Positions 29,253 to 37,839 of a stretch of DNA of 64,000 nucleotides are shown piece by piece. A program made the position numbers and the translations under genes. Position 1 is the stretch's first letter; every line of letters starts with the position of its first letter. Under the pieces are notes generated by a model that saw only the letters and a program-made list of their open reading frames with translations, was not told the origin of the DNA and did no database searches. Origin of the DNA: Bauldia sp. (GTDB lineage Bacteria; Pseudomonadota; Alphaproteobacteria; Rhizobiales; Kaistiaceae); contig JBBCGQ010000001.1 in the NCBI GenBank assembly GCA_037200845.1, forward strand, positions 1,736,001-1,800,000, read 5' to 3'.

Positions 29253-30428
29253 ATGCGCGGCAACAACGGGCTGTTCAATTGCGAAGGTCTGCCGGCACTC
29301 AGCCGGCGGTCGTTCCTGAAGGCGTCGGCGATCCTCAGCTTTGCCGCGCTGCCGGAACTGTCGTTCGCGCAGACGCCCGCCGATGTGCGCCTCCTGACCA
29401 TTTTGTTGCGGGGCGGGTTTGACGGCATGTACGCCCTGCCACCGATCGGCGACGCCGGCTTTCCGTCCCTGCGCAAGAACGTCAATCCCGACCATGCGTT
29501 GAAGCTCGACTCGTTTTTCGCGATGCATCCGGCGTTCAGAACGGTCCACGAAATGTTCGGGAACGGCGAGGCTCTGCTCGTCAATGCAGCCTCTTTTCCT
29601 TACACGGGCCGCTCACATTTCGAAGGCCAGAACATCATGGAATCGGGCGTCATGACGCCCTATGCGTCCGAAACCGGATGGATGGGACGCGGCCTCGACC
29701 TCCTGGGCTACAACTCGATCGCCATGTCTCTGCCCGTGCCGCTGATCCTGCGCGGCAAGGCCAAATCCGACAACTATTACCCGAGCTGGATGCAGCCGGT
29801 TCCGCCGGACATCTACAGTGAGCTCCTGCCGCTCTGGGCGGATGATCTGTCGCTCGCCGCCTATGGCGAGCAGGCGCGCGCCGAACTGATGTCCGGCGAG
29901 CCACCGGCTCCGTTCAATTTCCAGAGCAATTCGCTGCAGGGCCTCGCCAAGGCGGCCGCTCAGCGTTTCAACAAGCCGGACGGTCCGCGCATGGCTATTC
30001 TGGATCACGTCGGCTTCGATACGCATTCCGACGAGAATTCGCAGAATTTCCAGCGCTTCACGGAGGTCGATGGGGCCATCGGCGCGTTCCGCCGCGAACT
30101 CCACGACGACGTCTGGAAGAAGACGCTCGTCGTCACGGTTACGGAGTTCGGCCGCACCGCAGCCGAGAACGGCTCGCGGGGCACCGACCACGGTTATGGC
30201 ACCGCGATCTTCGTCGTAGGCGGCAAGCTCAAGAAGAGCGGCATCGTGTCAGACTGGCCGGGCCTCAAGAAGAAAAATCTCTTCGAAGGCCGCGACCTCA
30301 TGGCGACGATCGATGCGCGCGAACTATACGGATCGCTGATGTCGACGGTACTGGAACTCGATCCCGAACGCATCCGCAAGAATGTGATCGACTACCAGCC
30401 AAAGGGCACGTTCGACGCTTACCTCTAA
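29253..30428 (+). CDS. DUF1501 family protein with twin-arginine signal peptide
   Basis: 391 residues. A Tat signal is visible: SRRSFLKA followed by a hydrophobic stretch and a cleavage site near SFAQTP (about residue 40). The mature part is DUF1501, an alkaline-phosphatase/sulfatase-like fold (LLTILLRGGFDGMYALPP; DHVGFDTHSDEN; TVTEFGRTAAENGSRGTDHGYG). It is probably folded in the cytoplasm and exported by the TatABC system encoded at 1458-2986. Substrate unknown; operon with the DUF1800 gene. Confidence 0.92.
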   Translation: MRGNNGLFNCEGLPALSRRSFLKASAILSFAALPELSFAQTPADVRLLTILLRGGFDGMYALPPIGDAGFPSLRKNVNPDHALKLDSFFAMHPAFRTVHEMFGNGEALLVNAASFPYTGRSHFEGQNIMESGVMTPYASETGWMGRGLDLLGYNSIAMSLPVPLILRGKAKSDNYYPSWMQPVPPDIYSELLPLWADDLSLAAYGEQARAELMSGEPPAPFNFQSNSLQGLAKAAAQRFNKPDGPRMAILDHVGFDTHSDENSQNFQRFTEVDGAIGAFRRELHDDVWKKTLVVTVTEFGRTAAENGSRGTDHGYGTAIFVVGGKLKKSGIVSDWPGLKKKNLFEGRDLMATIDARELYGSLMSTVLELDPERIRKNVIDYQPKGTFDAYL

Positions 30429-30447
30429 CGAGGGATCGCCGCGGCCG

Positions 30448-30693
30448 TTACTTCGTCAGCCGCTTCGCATTCGCCCGCACTTTGCGGCGATAGGCGCGCA
30501 CGATGCTGTCGGGGGAGGCGCCGCGGCTGAGGCGTAGCGCCGCGTCGGTGGCCGCGGCGATCTTCTCGCTGACCATGAGGTTGGCCTCGGTCTGCGCTGC
30601 TGCGCCTCCCGCGGCCAGCTTGAAGGAGCGCAGCCACATCACCTGCTGGGATTCGGCAGAAAGCGCCGCGAGCGCGATCCAGGATTTGAACAT
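30448..30693 (-). CDS. Small hypothetical protein, phasin-like helices
   Basis: 81 residues: MFKSWIALAALSAESQQVMW, then a helical segment with AAATDAALRLSRG and a basic tail (YRRKVRANAKRLTK). The pattern resembles short phasin-related or cofactor-less helical proteins of Hyphomicrobiales, but the family is not certain. The ATG at 30693 is the most conserved-looking start. Confidence 0.6.
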   Translation of the reverse strand: MFKSWIALAALSAESQQVMWLRSFKLAAGGAAAQTEANLMVSEKIAAATDAALRLSRGASPDSIVRAYRRKVRANAKRLTK

Positions 30694-30761
30694 TGATGTT
30701 TCCCCAGCGGACGCAATGTCCGACATAGACAACGATAGGCTGCCCCGTTCGTTCCCTTGCC

Positions 30762-32528
30762 TTATGCGGCGCCGAGCGGCGCAATAAGCGTACAGGCGAC
30801 GCCCGCCGGCGAATAGCGCACCTCGAGCTCGCCGTTGAAATCGGCGGCCAGCATCTTGATCAGGCGCGTGCCGAAGCCGCTGCCCGTCGGCTCCGACACC
30901 GGCGGGCCGCCGCTTTCCTGCCAGCGGAAATGAAGGTGCGGGCCGTCGGCCTGCGGCTCGATGCGCCAGGTGACGGCGACGCGGCCCTCGTCGTTGGAGA
31001 GGGCGCCGTATTTCGCGGCGTTGGTGGCAAGCTCGTTGACCGCCAGCGCCAGCGCCAGGGCCTGGCGCGACCCCAGCGCCAGCTTAGGACCGCCGACCTC
31101 GAAACGCTCCGGCAGCCAGTACGGCTTCAGCGCCGCGGTCACCACCTCGGTCATCTCGGCGGAGCGCCAGTTCTGGCTGATGAGAATGCGGTGCGCATCG
31201 CCGAGCGCCGACAGCCGCTTGGAGAAGATGCCGAGCGGCTCGTCGTGCACATCGCCGCGGAACGTCTGGTTGGCGATCGCCGAGACCAGCGCCAGCGTGT
31301 TGCTGACGCGGTGCTGGAGCTCGCTGAGGAGCAGGGTGCGGTGCTCCTCGACCTCCTTCTCCTCGCTGATGTCCATGACGACGCCGAGCGCGCCGGACGG
31401 ATTGTTGTTCGCATCGAAAAGAATCTCGGCCCGCAGCAGCAGCCAGCGGATCGAGCCGTCCGCCCACAGGTAGCGGTACTCGAGCTGGAAATAGCGCTGG
31501 CCTTCGGCCAGTGCCGCCGCCGCCGCTTCCTGCAGGCGCTGCGCGTCGCCGGGATAGTAGCGCGCGTTGACCGCATCGACTTCGAGCGGCTGGTCTTCCG
31601 GGAAGCCCAGCATGCGGTTGAGCTCGGGCGTGCTGCGGATGCTCGCCGAGGCGACGTCGTATTCCCAGATCGACAGGCGCGCGGCGTCGACCGCCAGCCG
31701 CAGGCGGGATTCGGATTCGCGCAGGTCCGTCTCGATGGCACGCCGCTCGGTGACGTCCTGCAGCGTGCCGATGTAGCGGATGGCCTTCGGCCCGTCGCCC
31801 TGGTCGGCGAACACCGCCTCGCCGTGCGCGACCACCCAGCGCACCGAGCCGTCAGGGCGCACGATCCGGTACTCGTAGGCTTCCTTGGAACGGATCGCGG
31901 GATCGAGCGCGCGCGCCGCCATCTCGGATGTGCGCGGCAGGTCGTCGGGGTGGGTGATGTCGCGGATCTGCTCGAAGCTTACCGGCAGCGCCGCCGGCAG
32001 GCCGGCGATCGCCTTGGCGCGGTCGGACCAGGTCATGGCGTTGCGCGCGAGGTCCCAGTCCCAGATGCCGAGATCGGCGGCCTCGACGGCGATGCGCAGG
32101 CGCGCCTCGCTCTGCGCCAGCGCGTGCTCGGTCAGCTTGCGGTCGGTGACGTCGAGGTCGGCGCCGCTGAAGCGCACCGGCTTGCCGTCGAGGTCGCGGA
32201 TCACCCGGCCGCGGCCGAGTATCCAGCGCTCGGCGCCGTCCGGCCGGCGGATGCGGTATTCGCTCTCGTACTGGTCGATGCCGGTGGCGATGGCCGCGAG
32301 GTAGCCGTGGTTGACGCGTTCGCGGTCGCCGCCGATGCGCAGCGCCCGCAGCGTCTCCATCGGCACCGCCGCGTCGGTCGGCGGCAGGCCCATGATGCGG
32401 AAGAATTGCGGAGTGCCGCGCACGGTGTCGCTGGCGACGTCGATCTCCCACACACCGACGCCGGCGGCCTGCACCGCAAGCCCGAGCGCATCGTTGCGAG
32501 TAGCTTCAAGCAGCTTGCCGCACTCCAC
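30762..32528 (-). CDS. Multi-PAS HWE-family sensor histidine kinase
   Basis: About 588 residues: three PAS/PAC units (about residues 12-130, 142-262 and 274-392, each with an RRPDGxxRW-type strand and ending in DVT/DISE) and an HWE kinase core. The phosphoacceptor is H406 in LLSELQHRVSNTLALV, the N-box NELATNAAKYGAL is near 498, and the WxE motif is FRWQESGGP. Without a transmembrane segment it should sense a cytoplasmic signal, possibly light or redox as in related kinases. The GTG at 32528 is the best start just before PAS1, but it has a weak ribosome site. No adjacent response regulator is present. Confidence 0.85.
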   Translation of the reverse strand: MECGKLLEATRNDALGLAVQAAGVGVWEIDVASDTVRGTPQFFRIMGLPPTDAAVPMETLRALRIGGDRERVNHGYLAAIATGIDQYESEYRIRRPDGAERWILGRGRVIRDLDGKPVRFSGADLDVTDRKLTEHALAQSEARLRIAVEAADLGIWDWDLARNAMTWSDRAKAIAGLPAALPVSFEQIRDITHPDDLPRTSEMAARALDPAIRSKEAYEYRIVRPDGSVRWVVAHGEAVFADQGDGPKAIRYIGTLQDVTERRAIETDLRESESRLRLAVDAARLSIWEYDVASASIRSTPELNRMLGFPEDQPLEVDAVNARYYPGDAQRLQEAAAAALAEGQRYFQLEYRYLWADGSIRWLLLRAEILFDANNNPSGALGVVMDISEEKEVEEHRTLLLSELQHRVSNTLALVSAIANQTFRGDVHDEPLGIFSKRLSALGDAHRILISQNWRSAEMTEVVTAALKPYWLPERFEVGGPKLALGSRQALALALAVNELATNAAKYGALSNDEGRVAVTWRIEPQADGPHLHFRWQESGGPPVSEPTGSGFGTRLIKMLAADFNGELEVRYSPAGVACTLIAPLGAA

Positions 32529-32789
32529 ACAGCAGTTCCGTCGCCGGGAACGATAGTAGTGCAGATCGCGTGGCCGGCGATACGGGCCGGGCGGGCCACT
32601 TTTCAGTACGCCAGCGTACCGTAGGCGTTCGCCGGGTTTTGACGCTGCGCGCGACGGCGGCCTCGCAGCGGCGGCGGCCAACATGGCGTTCGTGACGGGC
32701 AGGGGATAACGGGGAAAGGGGAACCTTGCATCTGGGTCGCGCGTTCGCCTCGCGGTAGCAAAAGCTGAGGCTGCGTTGGGGATATTGCG

Positions 32790-32975
32790 ATGCGGATCGC
32801 CCTTGCCGTCGTGGTTGCGTGCCTGACCCTGGGATCGTGGCACTGGCAGCCACTGGTGCCGCTGTCGGTCGCCGAGACGGCGGACCCGGCCGCGCGCGAA
32901 ATCTACACCGGCGGCATGACCCTCGACGTGCGGACAGCGCCGTTCACGCGCGTGAGGCCGACGACCTCGCTCTAG
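32790..32975 (+). CDS. Small exported hypothetical protein
   Basis: 61 residues: MRIALAVVVACLTLGSWHW forms a signal peptide or anchor, followed by about 35 polar residues ending in RPTTSL. No family was recognised. It overlaps the convergent methyltransferase gene by four bases at the stop codons. Coding bias is moderate. Confidence 0.45.
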   Translation: MRIALAVVVACLTLGSWHWQPLVPLSVAETADPAAREIYTGGMTLDVRTAPFTRVRPTTSL

Positions 32976-33661
32976 CCGCCGTTCACTGCCGCCACGAACG
33001 CGAACACCGCGCCGGGCCTCGGCGTGCGGCCCTCGACGTCGCCGACGTCGGGCACGGCGTATTCCGCGATCAGGCGGAGCCGCTCCAGCGGCAGGTAGGC
33101 GCGGTGCGGATCGCCGACCAGCACCTCGATGCCGGCGGCGAGGCATCCGTCGAGGAAGCGCGCGACGCGGGCCGCCAGCGCCGCCTCGTAGAACAGGTCG
33201 CCGACCAGCACGACATCGACCGCCGGCGGCGGACCGCCGGTGAGATCGCGGCCGGTGACGGTGATCGCCACATCGTTCGCCGCGGCATTCAGCGTCGCTG
33301 CGGCGACGGCGTAGGGATCGACGTCGCCGGCGAGCGCCGATGCGGCGCCCTGCTTCATCGCGGCGATGGCGACCAGCCCCGAACCGGTGCCGAGATCGAG
33401 GATGCGGCGGCTGCGCACGATCTCCGGGTGGTCGGCGACGTAGCGCGCCAGGGCCAGGCCGCCCGCCCACGGGAACGCCCAGTAGGGCGGCGGCGGGTCG
33501 CTGCCTTCGGCGATGCGCCAGAGGCCGGTCGCCTCGTGCGCCATATGAATGCGGATGTCCGGCTGCGACGGCACCGGCGCCAGCCGCGTGTTCTCGCGGA
33601 TGAAGGCGAGGGGATCGAGGCGCGGCGGTCGCGTCTTCCGGCTTCTGGCGGCGGCGGTCAT
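32972..33661 (-). CDS. SAM-dependent methyltransferase (ETFB-KMT/NNMT-like)
   Basis: 229 residues. Motif I is ILDLGTGSGLVAIAAMKQGA, and post-I ends in GDVDPYA. VGDLFYE takes the place of the catalytic DxFY-like motif seen in the METTL20/ETFB lysine methyltransferase group, preceded by PPPYWAFPWAGGLALARY, which is typical of that group. It probably methylates a protein such as the electron-transfer flavoprotein beta subunit; the target is inferred from family resemblance only. The ATG at 33661 was chosen at the onset of the basic N-terminus. Confidence 0.8.
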   Translation of the reverse strand: MTAAARSRKTRPPRLDPLAFIRENTRLAPVPSQPDIRIHMAHEATGLWRIAEGSDPPPPYWAFPWAGGLALARYVADHPEIVRSRRILDLGTGSGLVAIAAMKQGAASALAGDVDPYAVAAATLNAAANDVAITVTGRDLTGGPPPAVDVVLVGDLFYEAALAARVARFLDGCLAAGIEVLVGDPHRAYLPLERLRLIAEYAVPDVGDVEGRTPRPGAVFAFVAAVNGG

Positions 33662-33857
33662 GGCGCTGAGTTTACACCCCCGCCGGCGAAGGCGCCCGCG
33701 ACGCACTGGCGCCCGCGTCACTTGACCTCGCTCGCAGCCGCAAGGCGCGCGCCGCGAAACCGTTTTCTCCGGATACACGTCAAATTGGATCGTGATGCCT
33801 CCCGCGCGGCCTGGCCGGGCGCCACAATCGGTCAAGGTTAAGGGAAGGGGACGGCCC

Positions 33858-33947
33858 ATGCGCGCCATTGCCAGCCAGCAGCTCGGTGTTCTCATCACCG
33901 CCGCAGCCTTCCTGTTCGTCGGCGCGGTGGTCTTCGGCCTCATCTAG
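33858..33947 (+). CDS. 29-residue single-span membrane peptide
   Basis: An ATG at 33858 with a strong AGGGAAGGGGA ribosome site encodes 29 residues: a short polar start (MRAIASQQ) and one hydrophobic helix (VLITAAAFLFVGAVVFGLI). It is free-standing between the divergent methyltransferase and MFS genes. Size, ribosome site and the clean helix support a real small membrane protein of unknown function. Confidence 0.55.
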   Translation: MRAIASQQLGVLITAAAFLFVGAVVFGLI

Positions 33948-34023
33948 CGGCTTGACCGTGACGCCTGCGGCACGGCTCTAATCGCCGGCGCCTTCCGGCG
34001 CGATTCTCCAGCCGCAGACGATC

Positions 34024-35187
34024 GTGTTCTCCCTCCCGCTCTTTTCACTGTTCCTGACCGCATTCGCGATCGGCACGACCGAGTTCGTCGTCACCGGCAT
34101 TCTGCCGGACGTCGCGGGCGATCTCGGCGTCTCGATCCCGGCGGCCGGTTACCTGATCAGCGGCTACGCCACCGGCGTTGCGATCGGCGGGCCGGTCATG
34201 GCGATCCTCACCGCCGGGCTGGAGCGCAAGACGACGCTGATCGGGCTGATGGCGCTTTTCGTTTTCAGCAACGTGCTCTGCGCGCTGGCGCCGTCGTACG
34301 GCTGGCTGATGGCGGCGCGCGTCGTCGTCTCGCTGAGCCATGGGGCGGGGCTCGGCATCGCCACCGTGCTTGCCGCCAATCTCGTCAGCGAGGACCGCCG
34401 CGCCGGCGCCGTGTCGCTGGTACTGGCCGGCATCACCGTCGCCAATATCGTTGGCGTGCCGATCGGCACCGCCATCGGCGGCGCGTTCGGTTGGCGCGCC
34501 ACGTTCTGGACGGTGTCGCTGCTGGGCATCGTTGCCGCGGCGGGAGCCGCCGTCTGGGTGCCGCGCTCGGGCAGCGGCGCCACGCCCGGCCAGAGCCTGC
34601 TCGCCGAGGTCCGCGTGCTCGGCCGCCAGGAGGTGTACCTGTCGCTGGCCGCGATCGTCGTCGCGGCCGCCGGCTTCTTCGCGCTCTTCGCCTACATTGC
34701 GCCGCTCCTGACCGAGATCGTCGGCGTCAGCCCGGCGGCGCTGCCGTTCGTGCTCGCGGTCTTCGGCATCGGCGCGCTCATCGGCAACCTCGCCGGCGGG
34801 CGGCTGGCGGACTGGAAGCTAATGCCGTCGACCATCGGCATCTTCGTGGCGCTGCTCGTGGTGTACCTGCTGCTGCTCGGCGCCGTGCACGGGCTCGTGC
34901 TGGGCGTCGTCACGCTGTTCGTCTGGGCGATCGTCAACTTCTCGTTCGCCGCGCCGCTGCAGACACGTATCCTGAACGGCGCCCGCGCCGCGCCGAACCT
35001 TGCCTCGACGCTGGTCTCCACCGCCTTCAACATCGGTATCGCCGGCGGCGCCGCGCTGGGCTCGGTCGCGCTCACCCACGGCTTCGGCTACGACCAGCTC
35101 CCGCTGCTGGGCATCGCCGGCGTCGTTCCGGCCCTGGTGCTGATCGTCCTTTCGCACGCCATCGACCGGCGGACCGCGGCCGCCTGA
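34024..35187 (+). CDS. MFS efflux transporter (AraJ/drug:H+ antiporter-1 type)
   Basis: 387 residues with twelve predicted membrane helices. FAIGTTEFVVTGILPDVAGDLGVS at the start is the typical opening of the AraJ/YdhP/sugar-efflux branch, followed by the loop 2-3 motif and RRAGAVSLVLAGITVANIVGVPIGTAIG (motif C-like). It probably exports small hydrophobic compounds or sugars. The GTG at 34024 was chosen as the first start before helix 1. The gene is followed on the same strand by a WYL regulator. Confidence 0.88.
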   Translation: MFSLPLFSLFLTAFAIGTTEFVVTGILPDVAGDLGVSIPAAGYLISGYATGVAIGGPVMAILTAGLERKTTLIGLMALFVFSNVLCALAPSYGWLMAARVVVSLSHGAGLGIATVLAANLVSEDRRAGAVSLVLAGITVANIVGVPIGTAIGGAFGWRATFWTVSLLGIVAAAGAAVWVPRSGSGATPGQSLLAEVRVLGRQEVYLSLAAIVVAAAGFFALFAYIAPLLTEIVGVSPAALPFVLAVFGIGALIGNLAGGRLADWKLMPSTIGIFVALLVVYLLLLGAVHGLVLGVVTLFVWAIVNFSFAAPLQTRILNGARAAPNLASTLVSTAFNIGIAGGAALGSVALTHGFGYDQLPLLGIAGVVPALVLIVLSHAIDRRTAAA

Positions 35188-35243
35188 CGGCTCGCCGCCA
35201 TCCGGCCGCTGGCGTAAGTTGCCGGCCGGAGGAATCGCCGCTC

Positions 35244-35933
35244 ATGGGCCGCACGCAACGACTGCTGACACTTATGGACGCGCTGCGCCGGCATCGTCGC
35301 CCGGTAACGGCGGCGAGCCTAGCTGCCGAACTGGATGTTTCGGTCCGCACCATCTATCGCGACGTGCAGTCGCTGATCGGCCTGGGCGCGCCGATCGATG
35401 GCGAAGCCGGGCTCGGCTACCTGCTTCGCGGAGGGTTCTTTTTGCCGCCGCTGATGTTCGACGAAGACGAGCTGGAGGCGCTGGTGCTGGGCGCGCAACT
35501 CGTCGGCCGGCAGGGCGACAAGGCGCTCGCCGCCTCCGCCGCCAATGCGCTCGCCAAGATCGCCGCCGCCGCGCCGAAGGATCTGCGCGACACCATCGCG
35601 ACCGTCGGCCTGTGGGCGGTGCCGGCGGTGCAGCCGATCGACCTGCCGGTGCTGAAGCCGCTGCGCGAAGCGATCCGCCGCGAGCACAAGGTCGCCATCG
35701 CCTACGGCGACGAGAAGGGCGCCGCGACCGACCGCGTCATCTGGCCGATCGCGCTTGCCTTTTACGAGGGGAAGCAGACGGTGGCGGCCTGGTGCGAGCT
35801 GCGCTCCGGCTTCCGGCACTTCCGCACCGACCGCATCAAGCAACTGGAGGCGCGGGCGGAGCGCTATCCACGACGGCGCGCGGTGCTGGTCAGCGAATGG
35901 CGGGCGGAACGCGAGCAGCCGAGCCGGGAGTAG
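35244..35933 (+). CDS. YafY-type HTH/WYL transcriptional regulator
   Basis: 229 residues: an N-terminal winged helix (RLLTLMDALRRHRRPVTAASLAAELDVSVRTIYRDVQSL), GYLLRGGFFLPPLMFDEDELEAL linking to a WYL ligand-sensing domain (REHKVAIAYGDEKG; RVIWPIALAFYEGKQTVAAWCELR), and a C-terminal wing. GGAGGAA precedes the ATG. It could control the neighbouring transporter or the short genes downstream; the next ATG is only three bases after its stop. Confidence 0.9.
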   Translation: MGRTQRLLTLMDALRRHRRPVTAASLAAELDVSVRTIYRDVQSLIGLGAPIDGEAGLGYLLRGGFFLPPLMFDEDELEALVLGAQLVGRQGDKALAASAANALAKIAAAAPKDLRDTIATVGLWAVPAVQPIDLPVLKPLREAIRREHKVAIAYGDEKGAATDRVIWPIALAFYEGKQTVAAWCELRSGFRHFRTDRIKQLEARAERYPRRRAVLVSEWRAEREQPSRE

Positions 35934-35936
35934 GCG

Positions 35937-36260
35937 ATGACGCAATGGTGGTTCTACCTCGTCGCGATCTTCGCGGCGTCTTTCACGGTGAACGGCGTGC
36001 CGCATTTTGTCAGCGGCGTCTCGGGACGCGAATTTCCGACGCCATTTTCCGGCGGCGCCGGTACGCTCGATTCGCCGGTACGCAACGTGCTATGGGGCGG
36101 CGGCAACCTGATCGTTGGCGGTCTGCTGCTGTGGCTGATGCGCGACGGCCTCTCCGATCCGGTGCTGGTGGTCGAGTTGCTGGTCGTCGGCATCGCCTTC
36201 GGGAGCGTGATCGGCCACATGTTCGCGCACCCCGAACGGTTCGGCCGTCGCCGGGGATGA
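35937..36260 (+). CDS. Small membrane protein of unknown function
   Basis: 107 residues with three hydrophobic segments (FYLVAIFAASFTVNGVPHFVSGVSG; NVLWGGGNLIVGGLLLWLM; VLVVELLVVGIAFGSVIGHMF). NGVPHF.SGVSGR is reminiscent of a small DoxX-like family seen near YafY regulators. It is three bases after the WYL regulator and probably cotranscribed. Confidence 0.75.
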   Translation: MTQWWFYLVAIFAASFTVNGVPHFVSGVSGREFPTPFSGGAGTLDSPVRNVLWGGGNLIVGGLLLWLMRDGLSDPVLVVELLVVGIAFGSVIGHMFAHPERFGRRRG

Positions 36261-36278
36261 GGAAGCGGGAGTAGGGAG

Positions 36279-36569
36279 ATGCCGAAGACACCCAAGCAGA
36301 ACTGGACGCGCGAATTCGCCGAGCTCGGCGTGCCGCGCGTTCGCGCCATGATCCGCGGCTCTGAATGGGACCGCGAGAAGAAGGCGGCGGGGCGCATCTG
36401 GGTCGAGACGACCGACGCGCTGGCCTGGCAGCAGAAGCACAAGGCCGAGAACATGCGGACCCCGCTGATGCTGCGCATCCGCACGGCGAAATGGTGGCGT
36501 TACGCCATGCCGGCCTTCGGCGCGCTGATGGGCATCGGCCTGCTGCTGCGCCGGCTGAAGGCGTTCTAG
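36279..36569 (+). CDS. Small hypothetical protein with C-terminal membrane helix
   Basis: 96 residues: a basic soluble part (PKQNWTREFAELGVPRVRAMIRG; DREKKAAGRIWVETTDALAWQQ) and a C-terminal helix (YAMPAFGALMGIGLLLRRLKAF). It is 18 bases downstream of the previous gene with a GGGAG ribosome site, so probably in the same transcript. No known family function. Confidence 0.7.
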   Translation: MPKTPKQNWTREFAELGVPRVRAMIRGSEWDREKKAAGRIWVETTDALAWQQKHKAENMRTPLMLRIRTAKWWRYAMPAFGALMGIGLLLRRLKAF

Positions 36570-36763
36570 CCGGCTGTTCCTTTGACGGCGACCGCTGCCG
36601 TTGGAGCCGGCGAAAAGCCGGGCTGCGAGCATTGCCAATGCGTTCATTCCGCAACGCCTCGAAACTATCGCCCCCGATCTGTCTCGCTGCCGTTGCGCCG
36701 GCGCCCCTCGGGCAATCCTATGGATGCGAGGCTGATTCTATGCGGTGAGGCGGAGACCGTATC

Positions 36764-37636
36764 GTGGCTAGGATTTCAGGAACGATGGCGTTTCTGGCGG
36801 TGGCCTGCGGCGTGATTTCGTCCGCGGCCCACGCCGACAATACGGTGTCCGGATATCTGGAAGTGGCCGGGTCGGCGGCCTGGACGCAGCCGGTGCAGCC
36901 GGTGTTGCAATCGAACCCGTGGACCGGAGCAGACATTGCCGGACGTGCGACGTTCTGGCTGGGGCCGAAATGGTCCACGCAGGCCGACCTCTCAACCGAA
37001 TCGATCTGGGCGAAGAGAAACAATTCTGACGGGTGGGTCGATCTGCCGGCGACGACCGGCGCAATCCATCTCAGCCTGCGCAATCCGTCGCGAGGATTGA
37101 TCGGCGGGTTCGGCGGCGTCATCGACTCGGGCGCCGGCGATGCGGCCTCCCATGCCCAAGGCGTATTCGGCGGCATCGAAGGTCAAATCTACCTGCGCAA
37201 CGTCACCCTCTACGGTCAGGCGACATACCTCAAGCAGAGCGGCGGCCTGCTCTACGATAGATATCCGTATCAACTGTGGTTGATGCAGGCGACGGCGCGC
37301 TGGTTCGCCGCGCCGAACACCAAGCTCGAGGCCACCGTCGGCTACATGGGCGGTGGTGTGTGGGGCCTGGATTACAATTGGCAATCACACGCCTTCATGT
37401 TTTCGGCGGAGGCCGAACACCGCTTCGACGGCGCCCCGGTGAGCGCGTTCGTGCGGGCCAAGGGGTTTGCCGATACCGATATTGGCGGGTTCTCGACCGC
37501 CACCAACGGTACGATCCAGGCCGGCATCCGTATCCGCTGGGGCGGCGGCACGTTGCTGGACGACGACCGCAACGGCACGACGCTGACGCTGCCTGACTTC
37601 ACGCCGCTTGACTGGGAACGCTCCATCTCGGAGTAG
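36764..37636 (+). CDS. Outer-membrane beta-barrel-like exported protein
   Basis: 290 residues: a signal peptide (MAFLAVACGVISSAAHA, about residues 8-24), then alternating strands such as VTLYGQATYLKQSGGLLYD, ATVGYMGGGVWGLDYNW and NGTIQAGIRIRWG. The whole-length strand pattern is that of a small porin-like barrel, although the C-terminus lacks the usual Phe. GTG start at 36764; no partner genes. A GC-rich hairpin follows at 37644-37666. Confidence 0.7.
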   Translation: MARISGTMAFLAVACGVISSAAHADNTVSGYLEVAGSAAWTQPVQPVLQSNPWTGADIAGRATFWLGPKWSTQADLSTESIWAKRNNSDGWVDLPATTGAIHLSLRNPSRGLIGGFGGVIDSGAGDAASHAQGVFGGIEGQIYLRNVTLYGQATYLKQSGGLLYDRYPYQLWLMQATARWFAAPNTKLEATVGYMGGGVWGLDYNWQSHAFMFSAEAEHRFDGAPVSAFVRAKGFADTDIGGFSTATNGTIQAGIRIRWGGGTLLDDDRNGTTLTLPDFTPLDWERSISE

Positions 37637-37643
37637 CAGCACA

Positions 37644-37666
37644 CTGCGGGCGCACCTCGCCCGCAG
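37644..37666 (+). terminator. GC-rich hairpin after barrel gene
   Basis: Perfect 9-bp stem CTGCGGGCG/CGCCCGCAG with a 5-base loop, eight bases after the stop, without a T-run. It separates the barrel gene from the aroG control region. Confidence 0.45.
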
Positions 37667-37695
37667 GTGACAAAGCGATTGCGCTCGTCTATATG
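37667..37695 (+). promoter_or_regulatory. Promoter of the attenuator-aroG transcript
   Basis: GTGACA (37667-37672), a 17-base spacer, then TATATG (37690-37695). The predicted start of transcription, about 7-9 bases after the -10 box, falls at 37702-37705, on or next to the ATG of the aromatic leader peptide, so the leader mRNA is probably leaderless. Confidence 0.6.
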
Positions 37696-37704
37696 CGTTT
37701 CCCG

Positions 37705-37785
37705 ATGACCCGCGCCGCCACCTTTTATGGCTTCTGGTTTAGCTATCCGCTCACTGGCGGAGCTAGGGACGCGCGCTTTATCTGA
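37705..37785 (+). CDS. Aromatic-codon leader peptide of aroG attenuator
   Basis: A 26-codon frame with the run Phe-Tyr-Gly-Phe-Trp-Phe-Ser-Tyr (TTT TAT GGC TTC TGG TTT AGC TAT, 37723-37746): six aromatic codons in eight. It lies 90 bases upstream of the DAHP synthase gene and ends between the alternative pairing segments. No ribosome site precedes it, and the promoter places the transcript start at the ATG, as in leaderless trpL of Sinorhizobium (analogy). An in-frame ATG at 37693 overlaps the -10 box. Confidence 0.8.
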   Translation: MTRAATFYGFWFSYPLTGGARDARFI

Positions 37786-37839
37786 ACCATCTGAAAAGCC
37801 CGAAAATCCCGAAGCCGCCAAGTTCCTGGCGGCTTTTTT
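37715..37839 (+). promoter_or_regulatory. Ribosome-mediated transcription attenuator of aroG
   Basis: Four short segments can pair alternately: 1 = CCGCCA 37715-37720, 2 = TGGCGG 37755-37760, 3 = CCGCCA 37815-37820, 4 = TGGCGG 37827-37832. Segments 3:4 form the terminator, 2:3 an antiterminator and 1:2 a protector. The aromatic codons of the leader peptide lie between 1 and 2, so a ribosome stalled there would cover segment 1 and favour 2:3, allowing read-through into aroG when Phe, Tyr or Trp is scarce. Confidence 0.78.
37812..37839 (+). terminator. Intrinsic terminator inside aroG leader
   Basis: Perfect 9-bp stem AAGCCGCCA/TGGCGGCTT, 6-base loop and a run of six T (37834-37839), located 35 bases before the aroG start. 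It is the regulated terminator of the attenuator. Confidence 0.88.

Noticed and set aside
30930-32624. 564-codon plus-strand open frame opposite the HWE kinase
   Set aside because: Shadow of the histidine kinase, whose PAS and kinase motifs are unambiguous on the minus strand.
32529-32690. N-terminal extension of the HWE kinase beyond GTG 32528
   Set aside because: The extra residues are Arg/Pro-rich with poor codon bias and precede the first PAS domain without any recognisable element.
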